Positions 17,111-24,617 of a stretch of 32,627 nt of DNA are shown in pieces. The stretch covers positions 1-32,627 of the forward strand of contig CAIOCT010000100.1 of NCBI GenBank assembly GCA_903856725.1. Reading direction: 5' to 3'. Made by a program: the position numbers and the translations under genes. A model generated the notes under the pieces. That model did not search any database. It was not told the DNA's origin and saw only the letters and a program-made list of their open reading frames with translations. The stretch comes from an uncultured Verrucomicrobiota bacterium (GTDB taxonomy: Bacteria; Verrucomicrobiota; Verrucomicrobiia; Opitutales; Opitutaceae). Numbering within the stretch: position 1 is the stretch's first letter; each line of letters opens with the position of its first letter.

Positions 17111-17947
17111 TTAATGACCGTTTTTTCCGTGCTTGGCCCGGAAGCGAGCGAGCTCAGGGTAAGCTTTGGTGGTGTCGCCATAAACGTTGCCCGCGTGATC
17201 CTTACCACGGACTAAGTAGAGGTGATGCCATGCGCCAATTTGCTCGTGATTGGCGCGAACCCGCGTGCTCACAAAACGCATGGTGTAGCCACAGCGTCGC
17301 TTGCTGCTGGTGTTAGGCTCACTGCCGTGAATAATGCGGCCATCGTGTAAACTGCATTGATTGGCTTCGAGTTCGATGGGAATAGCTTTCGTGATATCGC
17401 GCTGCGCCTCTTTAATTTCATCGTTGAAGACTGCCTCGCCTGGCTTGAGGTCATCGTAATCAGAGAAGCCTTGTTTACCGGAAGTATGCGTGCGCGGGAT
17501 GATGCGCATGCAGCCATTTTCGGTCGTGGAGGGGTCGATTGCGATCCAGACTGTGACCACTTCCATCGGGCTGATCATCGTATTCCAATAGTGGGAGTCC
17601 TCGTGCCACGGTACCCGCTTACCATTGCCGCGTGGTTTGCAAATGAAATGACTAGCGAAAAGAGCGATATCTGGTCCTAGAATGGGGGAGACTAGGTCGA
17701 GGACTTCATCAGCCATCAGCCACTCGAACAGTTCGGGATGCTGAAAGTGGGGGACATCCATCGACTCAGGCCGAACGTCTGTCTCAAGGTTGCTTAAAAT
17801 TTTCTCGAAGCAATTTTTGAGTCCGGCAAACTTTTCTGCGGAAAAAACTGGCTGCCGGAATATGTGATAACCTTGGTCGTGGTAGTGGGCGACTTCGCCA
17901 GGGGTCAGGCGGTGAGCCGCAGTGCGAGCAACGGAGGTAGAAGGCAT
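17111..17947 (-). CDS. Phytanoyl-CoA dioxygenase (PhyH)-family Fe(II)/2-oxoglutarate oxygenase
   Basis: PhyH-family enzymes use Fe(II), 2-oxoglutarate and oxygen to hydroxylate diverse small molecules. The 278-residue cytoplasmic product begins with the common LTPGEVAHYHDQGYHIFRQPVF. The iron ligands are visible: His115 and Asp117 in VPWHEDSHYW, and the distal His207 in HDGRIIHGSEPN, followed by Arg217/Arg218, one of which probably binds the 2-oxoglutarate carboxylate. GNGKRVPWHED and GCMRIIPRTHTSGKQ are typical family blocks. Start: ATG at 17947 gives MPSTSVARTAAHRLTPGE. It lies 54 bases after the Tat-exported Gfo/Idh/MocA gene on the same strand, so it is probably in one operon with it. PhyH genes are greatly expanded in Planctomycetota and Verrucomicrobiota, often beside Gfo/Idh and DUF1080 genes. 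The substrate is unknown. Confidence 0.88.
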   Translation of the reverse strand: MPSTSVARTAAHRLTPGEVAHYHDQGYHIFRQPVFSAEKFAGLKNCFEKILSNLETDVRPESMDVPHFQHPELFEWLMADEVLDLVSPILGPDIALFASHFICKPRGNGKRVPWHEDSHYWNTMISPMEVVTVWIAIDPSTTENGCMRIIPRTHTSGKQGFSDYDDLKPGEAVFNDEIKEAQRDITKAIPIELEANQCSLHDGRIIHGSEPNTSSKRRCGYTMRFVSTRVRANHEQIGAWHHLYLVRGKDHAGNVYGDTTKAYPELARFRAKHGKNGH

Positions 17948-18001
17948 AAGTGGGTTATTTTTAAAGAGAAGATCGTGGCAAGATTTTTATACCCAGCGAG
18001 G

Positions 18002-19378
18002 TTAAAGTCCGGCGACATTCCAGCCTGGCCGGTAAGTTCGGCGCAAAAATGCATTGGCCGCGGGCACGTTGGTGAATTGCAGGCGCGCTGCGTTCCAATC
18101 TAAGGTCGTGTGCGGAAAGCGCACCGCCACTGTGCCGAGTAAGACGGTTTCTGTCAGCGGGCCGGAATAGTCAAACGAGGCGGTAGGCTTGCCGGGGCCT
18201 CCCACGCAGGCTTGGGCCCAATCGTTCCAATGGTGCGAACCTTGCACGGGGGGCATCGGGTAATCCTGAAATTTATCTACCGGATAAAGTTTCGGGGTGG
18301 CGATATGCGGCACGTGCAGCACGCCAGCGGTCCCGATGAAAATTGACCCTTGATTGAGTTCATCCTCGGGTTTTGCGGTGGCCGATTTTCTAGCACTCAC
18401 TTTAGGCGCCGTCACCAGCGCTTGAATTTCAACCGGTGGTCGGTTGTCCCCATCGTACCACGTCACCGCAATCGTGGGATTTTCCGTGTAGCGTGTGCCC
18501 GGAAAAGTATAGCGAATATTCGCGTTATTCGCCCAATTCCAAGCGTCGGGGGCTGGACCTTCGGAACGCAGTGACAGCGGCGCCGTCAATGCGAGTGATT
18601 CAAAAACGGGATCAAAAATATGGCAGCCCATATCGCCAAAAGTGCCGGTGCCGAAATCGAGGCGCCGGCGCCATTGCGCTGGGTGATAATAGTCATCGCC
18701 AACAAAAGGCCGATCCGCGCATCCCCCTAGCCACAAATCCCAATTAAAGCCACTGGGAGGAGTCGCGCCCTTAATGGGTGGGGCACCTGTATCGCCCCAT
18801 TTTTTACTGCTCCAGGTATGCACTTCTTTGATCTTACCAATCGCGCCGCTCTGCACTAAGGCGACCGCTTGTCGGTAAACTTTTTGCGAATGAATCTGGA
18901 TGCCCATCTGGGTGATGAGCTTTTTCTCGCGGGCATATTCAGTTAGGATACGCGTCTCGTGCAAATCATGCGCCAGTGGCTTTTGACAGTAAACGTGCTT
19001 GCCCAGTTGCATCGCCGAAAGCGCGATGGGGGCGTGGAGATGGTCCGGGACCGAAACATTAACTGAGTCGATCTGGGAGCCTTCTTTGTCGAGCAACTCG
19101 CGCCAGTCTTGATAGATTTTAACGCCCGGAAAATTGGCCTTCACATTTTCCAGCCGATTTAAATCAACTTCAGCTACCGCTACGAGTTTGACGAAAGGAT
19201 TGCTGCACAGCACTTCGAGATCGGACCACGCCATACCGGAAGCGCCAAAGCTGGCGTGACGCAAGATTTTGCTCGGCGGATTAGCGATCAGCTGGCGCGT
19301 AATAAAGGGAGCCGCCAAGGTCGCGGTGCCGATTGTTTTAACGAAGGAACGTCGCGAATGATTCAAGGGGGATTGCAT
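18002..19378 (-). CDS. Tat-exported Gfo/Idh/MocA-family oxidoreductase
   Basis: Gfo/Idh/MocA proteins are NAD(P)-dependent dehydrogenases acting on sugars, inositols and glycosides; exported members usually carry a tightly bound cofactor. From the ATG at 19378 the product is 458 residues and starts with a twin-arginine signal: SRRSFVK (8-14) followed by a hydrophobic stretch, TIGTATLAAPFI. This start is preferred to an open extension reaching 19567, which would bury the signal and swallow the control region. The Rossmann loop is FGASGMAW and the catalytic-lysine motif reads CQKPLAHD (121-128) instead of EKP, a variant common in exported relatives. FGTGTFGDMGCHIFDPVF carries the C-terminal Gly-x-His-x-x-Asp site. 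WDLWLGG and HYHPAQWR-like features (YYHPAQWRRR) match the GH109-like or Planctomycete-type subgroup. It is divergent from the transporter gene and upstream of the PhyH gene. Confidence 0.92.
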   Translation of the reverse strand: MQSPLNHSRRSFVKTIGTATLAAPFITRQLIANPPSKILRHASFGASGMAWSDLEVLCSNPFVKLVAVAEVDLNRLENVKANFPGVKIYQDWRELLDKEGSQIDSVNVSVPDHLHAPIALSAMQLGKHVYCQKPLAHDLHETRILTEYAREKKLITQMGIQIHSQKVYRQAVALVQSGAIGKIKEVHTWSSKKWGDTGAPPIKGATPPSGFNWDLWLGGCADRPFVGDDYYHPAQWRRRLDFGTGTFGDMGCHIFDPVFESLALTAPLSLRSEGPAPDAWNWANNANIRYTFPGTRYTENPTIAVTWYDGDNRPPVEIQALVTAPKVSARKSATAKPEDELNQGSIFIGTAGVLHVPHIATPKLYPVDKFQDYPMPPVQGSHHWNDWAQACVGGPGKPTASFDYSGPLTETVLLGTVAVRFPHTTLDWNAARLQFTNVPAANAFLRRTYRPGWNVAGL

Positions 19379-19396
19379 GAGAAATGGGGGCCGCTC

Positions 19397-19426
19397 CCAC
19401 GTACGTGGCCGAGAGCCGTGTGGCTC
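19397..19426. repeat. Two short inverted repeats in the divergent control region
   Basis: CCACGTACGTGG at 19397-19408 is a perfect 12-bp palindrome. GAGCC-GTGT-GGCTC at 19413-19426 is a hairpin with a four-base loop. Both lie between the Tat oxidoreductase start (19378) and the larger palindrome at 19428-19451, so they would be in its 5' leader if transcription starts to the right of the operator. They may be regulator sites or leader structure. Confidence 0.6.
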
Positions 19427-19427
19427 G

Positions 19428-19451
19428 CAATCTTTTACCGGTAAAAGATTG
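19428..19451. promoter_or_regulatory. Perfect 24-bp palindrome, LacI-family-like operator
   Basis: CAATCTTTTACC followed by its exact mirror GGTAAAAGATTG forms a perfect 24-bp palindrome with a central CCGG. LacI-family operators are typically even palindromes with a central CG flanked by A/T-rich half sites, and this fits that pattern well. It sits 50-73 bases before the ATG of the leftward oxidoreductase and about 135 before the rightward transporter. On the minus strand a TAAAAT -10-like box (19490-19485) lies about 34 bases upstream of it, though without a good -35. A repressor responding to a sugar signal is the simplest reading; no regulator gene lies in the window. Confidence 0.7.
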
Positions 19452-19494
19452 GGGCAGGGCGTCCGTGATTTAATGGCCTGAGTTATTTTACGCT

Positions 19495-19554
19495 GGCGGG
19501 GTGGCCGTTCCTTTGGGCACATTAAGAGAGTCGTTAATTTTGCTTCACCCCGCC
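19495..19554. repeat. Separated inverted repeat upstream of the transporter gene
   Basis: GGCGGGGTG (19495-19503) and its complement CACCCCGCC (19546-19554) are exact 9-bp arms 42 bases apart, extendable by a CT/AG pair with one bulge. They lie 32-91 bases before the transporter start. They could be a pair of half sites or a long-range stem. The arrangement is seen; the role is not known. Confidence 0.55.
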
Positions 19555-19585
19555 CAGTTATTTTCAATCGCGCGTCTCTGTATCT

Positions 19586-20922
19586 ATGAATTCCCCCGCT
19601 CTGACCAGTAAGGCTCAGCTTTTTTTAATGATGGTGTTAGAGTTTTTTATCTGGGGCGCTTGGCTCCCGCTCATTTTCGGCTATCTACGAGCCTGGGTTT
19701 TACGCCGGGCCAGCAATCGCTCATTCTTAATGCCTTCCCGATCGCCTCCATCGTCGGAATGTTTTTTAGCAATCAGTGGGCGGACCGGCGTTTTGTCCCA
19801 GAGAAATTTTTGGCTTTCTCTCATCTCGTCGGTGGCCTCGCCATTCTCGCTTGCGGGTTCACTCGGGACTTTAGCTCGTTCTTTTTTCTGATGCTCGCGC
19901 ATTGTTTGTTTTATGTCCCCACCATCTCGATCACCAATTCGATCGCTTTCGCTAATCTGCGCAATCCCGACAAAGAATTTGGCCTCGTGCGGATGGGAGG
20001 CACCATCGGGTGGATTCTCGCTGCGTGGCCATTTACTTTTATTTTTGTTAATTGGGCTGCGGTAAGTGCGGCTCAGCCGGTCGGGTTCGTGGCGTGGTTA
20101 GGCACTGCTTTAGCTAATCCCCTGACAGGGGCGGCCGCCCAAGCAGCCACCAAATGGACGTTCATAGTTGCCGGTCTCGCCTCCCTCGTGTTGGCGGCTT
20201 TTAGTCTGACCCTGCCCCGCAGCGCGCCGAAAGTGGCCCGCTCTTCCGGTGAGAAATTGGCCTGGGTCGAGGCCCTGAAACTTTTACGTCATCCTTTCTT
20301 GCTGACGCTGTGGGTGGTGACCCTCGTAGATTCTTTTGTGCATAATTGTTATTTTAATTGGACCGGAGTTTTCCTCGGCACCGCGCGCACGGCGGGAGGC
20401 GTCGGCATCGCGGCTAATTGGATCACGCCCATCATGAGTATTGGCCAAGTGGCGGAAATTCTCACGATGTTTGTCCTCGGGGCGACCTTGAAGAAATTCG
20501 GGTGGCGCCCGACCATGATCGTCGGGATTCTGGGGCATGCTGCCCGATTCGCCGTCTACGCTTTTTATCCCCAAAGCGCAGTCATGATTATCCTTGTGCA
20601 AGTCCTGCACGGCATCTGTTACGCTTTCTTCTTTGCGACTGTTTATATCTTTGTGGATGCTTATTGTCCCAAGGATATTCGCACCAGTGCTCAGGGCCTT
20701 TTTAATCTGCAAATTCTCGGGGTCGGCGCTTTACTCGCTAACTCAATCTGTCCGTATCTTATTCAGAAAGTTTACGCGACGGGCACGGGGACCGATTTTC
20801 AGGGGCTCTTCCTCGTTCCCCTCGCCACCGCTTCGCTTGCCGCCATCGGGTTGGCACTATTTTTCCGTCCCCCAACTGCTGGCCCAGAGGTTGGGGCGGT
20901 GCATGGGGCAACCCAACAGTGA
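19586..20922 (+). pseudogene. MFS nucleoside:H+ symporter-like transporter with one-base frameshift
   Basis: The product resembles nucleoside-permease (NupG/XapB-type) MFS transporters with 12 helices. The family N-terminus is read in one frame from the ATG at 19586, with SKAQLFLMMVLEFFIWGAWLPLIFGYL (FFIWGAW is the hallmark of helix 1). The rest is in another frame from 19687 onwards: TSLGFTPGQQSLILNAFPIASIVGMFFSNQWADR and then the full permease to the stop at 20922. Joining them by re-reading base 19687 gives a continuous protein of about 445 residues, the expected length, so a single base appears to be missing near 19685-19693. No homopolymer or slippery heptamer lies at that point. A TTG at 19660 opens the second frame but would omit helix 1. 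This is either a true inactivating mutation or an assembly error. Its stop overlaps a possible GTG start of the next gene. Confidence 0.85.
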
Positions 20923-20939
20923 GCGTGGTAGGTAATATT

Positions 20940-22019
20940 ATGCATACTCAATTGCGGGTCCTCGTCGTGGGCTGTGGTCACATGGGCACCTCCCATGCCC
21001 GAGCCTATCATAATTTATCGACGGATTTTACGATTGTGGGTCTCGTTGCTCGCGGACCGGCCTCCCGGGGAAAATTGAACGCAGAATTTGGCGGACATTA
21101 TGCGGAATTTTCGGATTATTTTCAGGCGCTTACGCAGACCAAACCAGACGTAGTTTGTATCAGTACATATGTGGAGACGCATGCCGCTTACGCGATGGCC
21201 GCCTTAGAAGCTGGCGCGCATGTTTTTTTGGAAAAACCTTTATCTGACAATTTAGCGGATTGTGAGCGGGTTATCGCCACCGCGCGGCGAATGCAACGCC
21301 AGCTCGTCGTGGGCTACATTCTTCAAGTTCATCCTGCCTGGCAAAAATTTACCGAATTAGCCCGTACGCTCGGCCAGCCACTCGTGATGCGGATGAATTT
21401 AAATCAGCAAAGCTCGGGGACTGAGTGGGCGACCCATCAAAATTTGCTCCGCTCGACATCGCCCATTGTTGATTGTGGTGTTCATTATGTCGATGTGATG
21501 TGTCGAATGACTGGCGCGCGACCAGTCAGTGTGAATGGAATCGGCGCGCGGCTCTCAGATGAAATTGCGCCGGGACAGTTTAATTATGGTCACTTACAGG
21601 TTGTTTTTTCGGACGGTTCCGTGGGTTGGTATGAAGCCGGTTGGGGGCCGATGATGAGTGAGACTGCTTATTTTGTTAAAGATGTGATCGGCCCGAGAGG
21701 GTCAGTCAGTATCCTCGCGACTGCCGCAGCGGGCGCGGGTCAGTCAGCAAATGTCGATGCGCATACGCAGACTGAGCAGTTGCGTTTGCATCATGCCGCA
21801 CGCGGGCCAGACGGTAAATTTTTGCAAGCTGACGAAATTATTCCCGTCCGCGATGAGCCTACACACGATGAGCTGTGTCGGCGGGAGCAGGAATTTTTTG
21901 TACGCGCCATTCGCGAGCAGATCGATCTGACCGCTCATTGGCAAAGTGCCCTCGATAGTCTGCAGATTGTGCTAGCTGCCGATCAATCATTTCGCGAAGG
22001 CCGTACCATTAAACTTTAA
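20940..22019 (+). CDS. Cytoplasmic Gfo/Idh/MocA-family oxidoreductase
   Basis: A second NAD(P)-dependent sugar or inositol dehydrogenase-type protein, without a signal peptide, so cytoplasmic. From the ATG at 20940 it is 359 residues: Rossmann loop VVGCGHMGTSHARAY (9-23), the catalytic-lysine motif FLEKPLSDN with Glu98-Lys99-Pro100, and a C-terminal VDCGVHYVDVM that holds the Gly-x-His-x-x-Asp active-site element. A GTG at 20919 would add seven residues and overlap the transporter stop as GTGA, a classical coupling arrangement; the ATG is chosen because a GGTAGG stretch sits at a reasonable distance before it and the Rossmann fold then starts at the usual residue. It follows the transporter directly and is 18 bases before the tandem-DUF1080 gene, so the three form a rightward operon. 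The substrate is unknown. Confidence 0.9.
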   Translation: MHTQLRVLVVGCGHMGTSHARAYHNLSTDFTIVGLVARGPASRGKLNAEFGGHYAEFSDYFQALTQTKPDVVCISTYVETHAAYAMAALEAGAHVFLEKPLSDNLADCERVIATARRMQRQLVVGYILQVHPAWQKFTELARTLGQPLVMRMNLNQQSSGTEWATHQNLLRSTSPIVDCGVHYVDVMCRMTGARPVSVNGIGARLSDEIAPGQFNYGHLQVVFSDGSVGWYEAGWGPMMSETAYFVKDVIGPRGSVSILATAAAGAGQSANVDAHTQTEQLRLHHAARGPDGKFLQADEIIPVRDEPTHDELCRREQEFFVRAIREQIDLTAHWQSALDSLQIVLAADQSFREGRTIKL

Positions 22020-22037
22020 ATATCAACCCTCTGCATC

Positions 22038-23351
22038 ATGTCGCGTAATCGCATCGTTCATGCCTTGTTTTTAATCACTTTGATGGGCGCGACAGCCTGG
22101 GCCGCGGTCACCCCGCCAACCGGCTTTACTGCGCTGTATAATGGACGTGATCTTACGGGTTGGCGCGGTGGGGATACCTTTGACCACCGGCAATGGTTAG
22201 CGATGGCCGCAGCGGCGCAGGCGAAACGAGATGGCGAGTGGACTACTGATATGCGCAAGCATTGGCACGCCGCGGGTGATGAATTAGTGAATGATGGCAA
22301 TGGCAAGTACGCTACGACGGTCGCTGATTACGGTGATTTTGAATTATTATTAGATTATCGCACCGTAGCGCGGGCCGATTCGGGGATTTATTTACGCGGC
22401 TGCCCGCAAGTCCAGATTTGGGATTACACCGAGCAAGCTAAGTTCAGCCTAGGGGCCAACAAAGGCTCGGGCGGGCTGTGGAACAATTCAGTGGGTGCTG
22501 CCGGCAAAGACCCTTTGGTTAAGGCCGATCGTCCCTTGGGGGAGTGGAATCATTTTCGGATCGTGATGGTAGGCTCCCGCGTGACGGTTTGGTTGAACGA
22601 ACAACTCGTGGTCGATCACGCCAGACTGGAAAATTACTATGATCGGTCCCAACCAATTCCGGTGCGCGGTCCGATTGAGTTACAAACGCATGGTGGGGAA
22701 ATTCGCTGGCGAAATATTTTTATCCGCGAGATTGGCGCTACGGAAGCGAATCAGTGGCTAGCCAGCCATGGTGAGCACCCTGGCTTTAGTAACGTTTTTA
22801 ATGGTCGTGATTTGACTGGCTGGGCGGGGGCGGTGACGAGCTATGCCGTCATTGATGGGGCGATCGTCTGCCGCCCTCAATACGGCGGCGTGATTCACAC
22901 GACTGAGGAATTTTCGGATTTTGTGGCTCGCTTGGAGTTTAAACTGCCCCCTGGAGGAAACAATGGCCTCGCCTTGCGTTATGCAGGGGTTGGCGATGCG
23001 GCCTATACCGGTTGGTGTGAGTCTCAGGTACTTGATGACTGTTATGAACAGGTGACAGGCGAGAAAATCGATCCACGGCAAGCTCATGGATCGGCCTATG
23101 GTATGATTGCCGCAGCGCGTGGTTATCAGCGACCGACGGGCGAGTGGAATTTTGAGGAGGTTACCGTACGCGGATCTACGCTAAAAGTAGAACTGAACGG
23201 CACGCTCATTCTCGAGGGTGATCTTGCTTTGGTGAAGGACAGTTTGGCTAATCGCTTACATCCCGGTAAGACGAGGGTGAGTGGCTCCTTCGGTTTCGCT
23301 GGACACAATGATCCGGTCGCTTTTCGCGCCATTCGTCTGTTACGGCTCTAG
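22038..23351 (+). CDS. Exported tandem-DUF1080 (3-keto-disaccharide hydrolase-like) protein
   Basis: The DUF1080 fold is a concanavalin-like beta sandwich; characterised members hydrolyse 3-keto-glycosides. The 437-residue product starts with a Sec signal peptide, hydrophobic ALFLITLMGATA and cleavage near AWA-AVTP (residue 22 or 23), so it is exported. It holds two copies of the domain: the first from FTALYNGRDLTGW (about 30) to FIREIG, the second from SNVFNGRDLTGW (near 255) to the end, where AFRAIRLLRL closes the sandwich. Copy 1 has DFELLLDYRTVARADSGIYLRG and GEWNHFRIVMVGSRVTVWLNEQ; copy 2 has DFVARLEFKLPPGGNNGLALRY and GEWNFEEVTVRGSTLKVELNG. Many family proteins have one domain, so tandem architecture is notable. 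It closes the rightward operon with the transporter and oxidoreductase, and a possible hairpin follows. Confidence 0.88.
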   Translation: MSRNRIVHALFLITLMGATAWAAVTPPTGFTALYNGRDLTGWRGGDTFDHRQWLAMAAAAQAKRDGEWTTDMRKHWHAAGDELVNDGNGKYATTVADYGDFELLLDYRTVARADSGIYLRGCPQVQIWDYTEQAKFSLGANKGSGGLWNNSVGAAGKDPLVKADRPLGEWNHFRIVMVGSRVTVWLNEQLVVDHARLENYYDRSQPIPVRGPIELQTHGGEIRWRNIFIREIGATEANQWLASHGEHPGFSNVFNGRDLTGWAGAVTSYAVIDGAIVCRPQYGGVIHTTEEFSDFVARLEFKLPPGGNNGLALRYAGVGDAAYTGWCESQVLDDCYEQVTGEKIDPRQAHGSAYGMIAAARGYQRPTGEWNFEEVTVRGSTLKVELNGTLILEGDLALVKDSLANRLHPGKTRVSGSFGFAGHNDPVAFRAIRLLRL

Positions 23352-23361
23352 GGGGAATCCG

Positions 23362-23382
23362 GCTAAGCGTGGGCCCGCTAGC
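23362..23382. terminator. Hairpin after the DUF1080 gene
   Basis: GCTA-A-GCG (23362-23369) pairs with CGC-TAGC (23376-23382): seven base pairs with one bulged A and the loop TGGGCC. No T-tract follows. It may mark the end of the sugar operon before cvfB starts at 23453. The remaining spacer 23383-23452 shows no clear promoter. Confidence 0.35.
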
Positions 23383-23452
23383 GTGAGCAGCGTTGAAAAA
23401 TTAAGCGAATTGCCTCCCCAAGCCCCGCGGTTGTGTTCAGGTTGCGTTCGTC

Positions 23453-24304
23453 ATGGCACTTATCGGCAAACGCAATTTACTTCCTATCGTTCGTTCCGCT
23501 CAACCCGGGTTTTACTTGGATGGGGGTACGCATGGGGAAATACTGTTACCCGGTCGCTATGTTCCGCCGGGGGCAACCCCAGGAGGAAAGATTGATGTTT
23601 TTGTTTATCGTGATTCTGAGGATCGTTTAGTTGCCACGACGCAAAAGCCCAAGGCGGCGGTCGGTGAATTCGCTTATTTACAAGTGGCGGCCGTCAGTCC
23701 GCGCATCGGGGTTTTTCTGAATTGGGGTTTGGAGAAAGACTTGCTGCTCCCGATTCGGGAGATGGATGGTCCTTTAAACCCCGGTGATTGGGTGGTGGTC
23801 CAGGTGGCGCTCGATGAGCAAACTGACCGACTCGTGGCGAGCGCCCGATTGAATCGTCGACTCGATCTTGCTCCAGCTACTTACGGGGAAGGCGAAGCCG
23901 TTAAGCTTTTGGTCGCAAGTAAGAGTCCACTCGGCTATAACCTGATCGTGAATGACGCTCACTGGGGCTTAATTTACGATTCGGAGCTGCCGGCGGGTTT
24001 AAAGATTGGCGATTTGCTGGTGGGTTATGTGCGAAGAATTCGGCCGGATGGAAAGCTGGACTTGGCGCTTGGTCAGGCTGGCTATCGACGCATCGCTCCA
24101 CTGACCGATCAGATTATTGCTATTCTCCAAGCCAAAGGTGGTCGCTTGCCTTATCACGATAATAGTCTGCCTGAAGAAATCCGGGAGGTCTTTGGGATGA
24201 GTAAAAAAGCCTTCAAGCAGGCGATTGGTCTGCTTTTTCGCGAGCGGCGTATTTTTATTGAGCCTGACGGCATTCGGCTAGCGACGCCGGAGGATAAAAT
24301 CTGA
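23453..24304 (+). CDS. cvfB: CvfB-family S1-domain RNA-binding protein
   Basis: CvfB (YitL) proteins contain S1-type OB folds and a C-terminal winged helix and bind RNA; in Staphylococcus aureus CvfB affects virulence-gene expression. The 283-residue product has the family N-terminus GKRNLLPIVRSAQPGFYLDGG followed by GEILLPGRYVP, the S1-like LQVAAVSPRIGVFLNWGLEKDLLLP, a second OB domain with DAHWGLIYDSELPAGLKIGDLLVGYVRRIRPDGKLDLAL, and a C-terminal winged-helix segment, LPEEIREVFGMSKKAFKQAIGLLFRERRIFIEPDGIRL. The ATG at 23453 starts MALIGKRN, in line with the family. The stop is two bases before the S4-domain gene, so it is translated in the same operon as that gene and probably the helicase after it. 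Role here inferred from the family only. Confidence 0.9.
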   Translation: MALIGKRNLLPIVRSAQPGFYLDGGTHGEILLPGRYVPPGATPGGKIDVFVYRDSEDRLVATTQKPKAAVGEFAYLQVAAVSPRIGVFLNWGLEKDLLLPIREMDGPLNPGDWVVVQVALDEQTDRLVASARLNRRLDLAPATYGEGEAVKLLVASKSPLGYNLIVNDAHWGLIYDSELPAGLKIGDLLVGYVRRIRPDGKLDLALGQAGYRRIAPLTDQIIAILQAKGGRLPYHDNSLPEEIREVFGMSKKAFKQAIGLLFRERRIFIEPDGIRLATPEDKI

Positions 24305-24306
24305 GG

Positions 24307-24600
24307 ATGGACTCAGCACCAACGCACCTTCATCTTATGGTTATGAACAAAGCTAAAACGCCCCGTCAGGAAACCAATTCCTCTAGTCCGCGTAACGTTG
24401 CGGTACGAGCGGTGCCCATTGAACTCTGCCAATTCATCAAATTTGGCGGACTGACCGAGAGCGGTGGTGAAGCTAAGCAGCTGATCAGCGAGGGCCTTGT
24501 GTTGTTGAATGGAGTGGTGGAGACGCAGAAGCGCAAGCAGCTCGTGGTCGGTGACAAGGTGAAGGCCAATGGCCATGTGATTATTGTTAAGTTAGCCTAA
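24307..24600 (+). CDS. Small S4-domain RNA-binding protein, YbcJ-like
   Basis: A 97-residue basic protein with one S4 RNA-binding domain at about 35-97: VPIELCQFIKFGGLTESGGEAKQLISEGLVLLNGVVETQKRKQLVVGDKVKANGHVIIV. This is the compact YbcJ/YaaA-type S4 fold, in which the domain makes up the whole protein. The ATG at 24307 lies two bases after the cvfB stop and has a TGAGG-like sequence just before it, though part of that overlaps the stop; ATGs at 24337 and 24343 are alternatives that would trim the poorly conserved N-terminal tail. The helicase start follows 17 bases after its stop. The three genes (S1, S4, DEAD-box) suggest work on structured RNA, perhaps ribosomal, but this is inference. 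Confidence 0.85.
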   Translation: MDSAPTHLHLMVMNKAKTPRQETNSSSPRNVAVRAVPIELCQFIKFGGLTESGGEAKQLISEGLVLLNGVVETQKRKQLVVGDKVKANGHVIIVKLA

Positions 24601-24617
24601 GGGTCGCGCGACTCGCC

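Noticed and set aside
16741-17316. Open frame of 191 codons on the plus strand
   Set aside because: It runs antisense across the DUF4126 and dioxygenase genes, both of which have clear family motifs.
19379-19567. Upstream extension of the Tat oxidoreductase reading frame by 63 codons
   Set aside because: It would bury the twin-arginine signal, cover the palindromic control region and has no family-like sequence.
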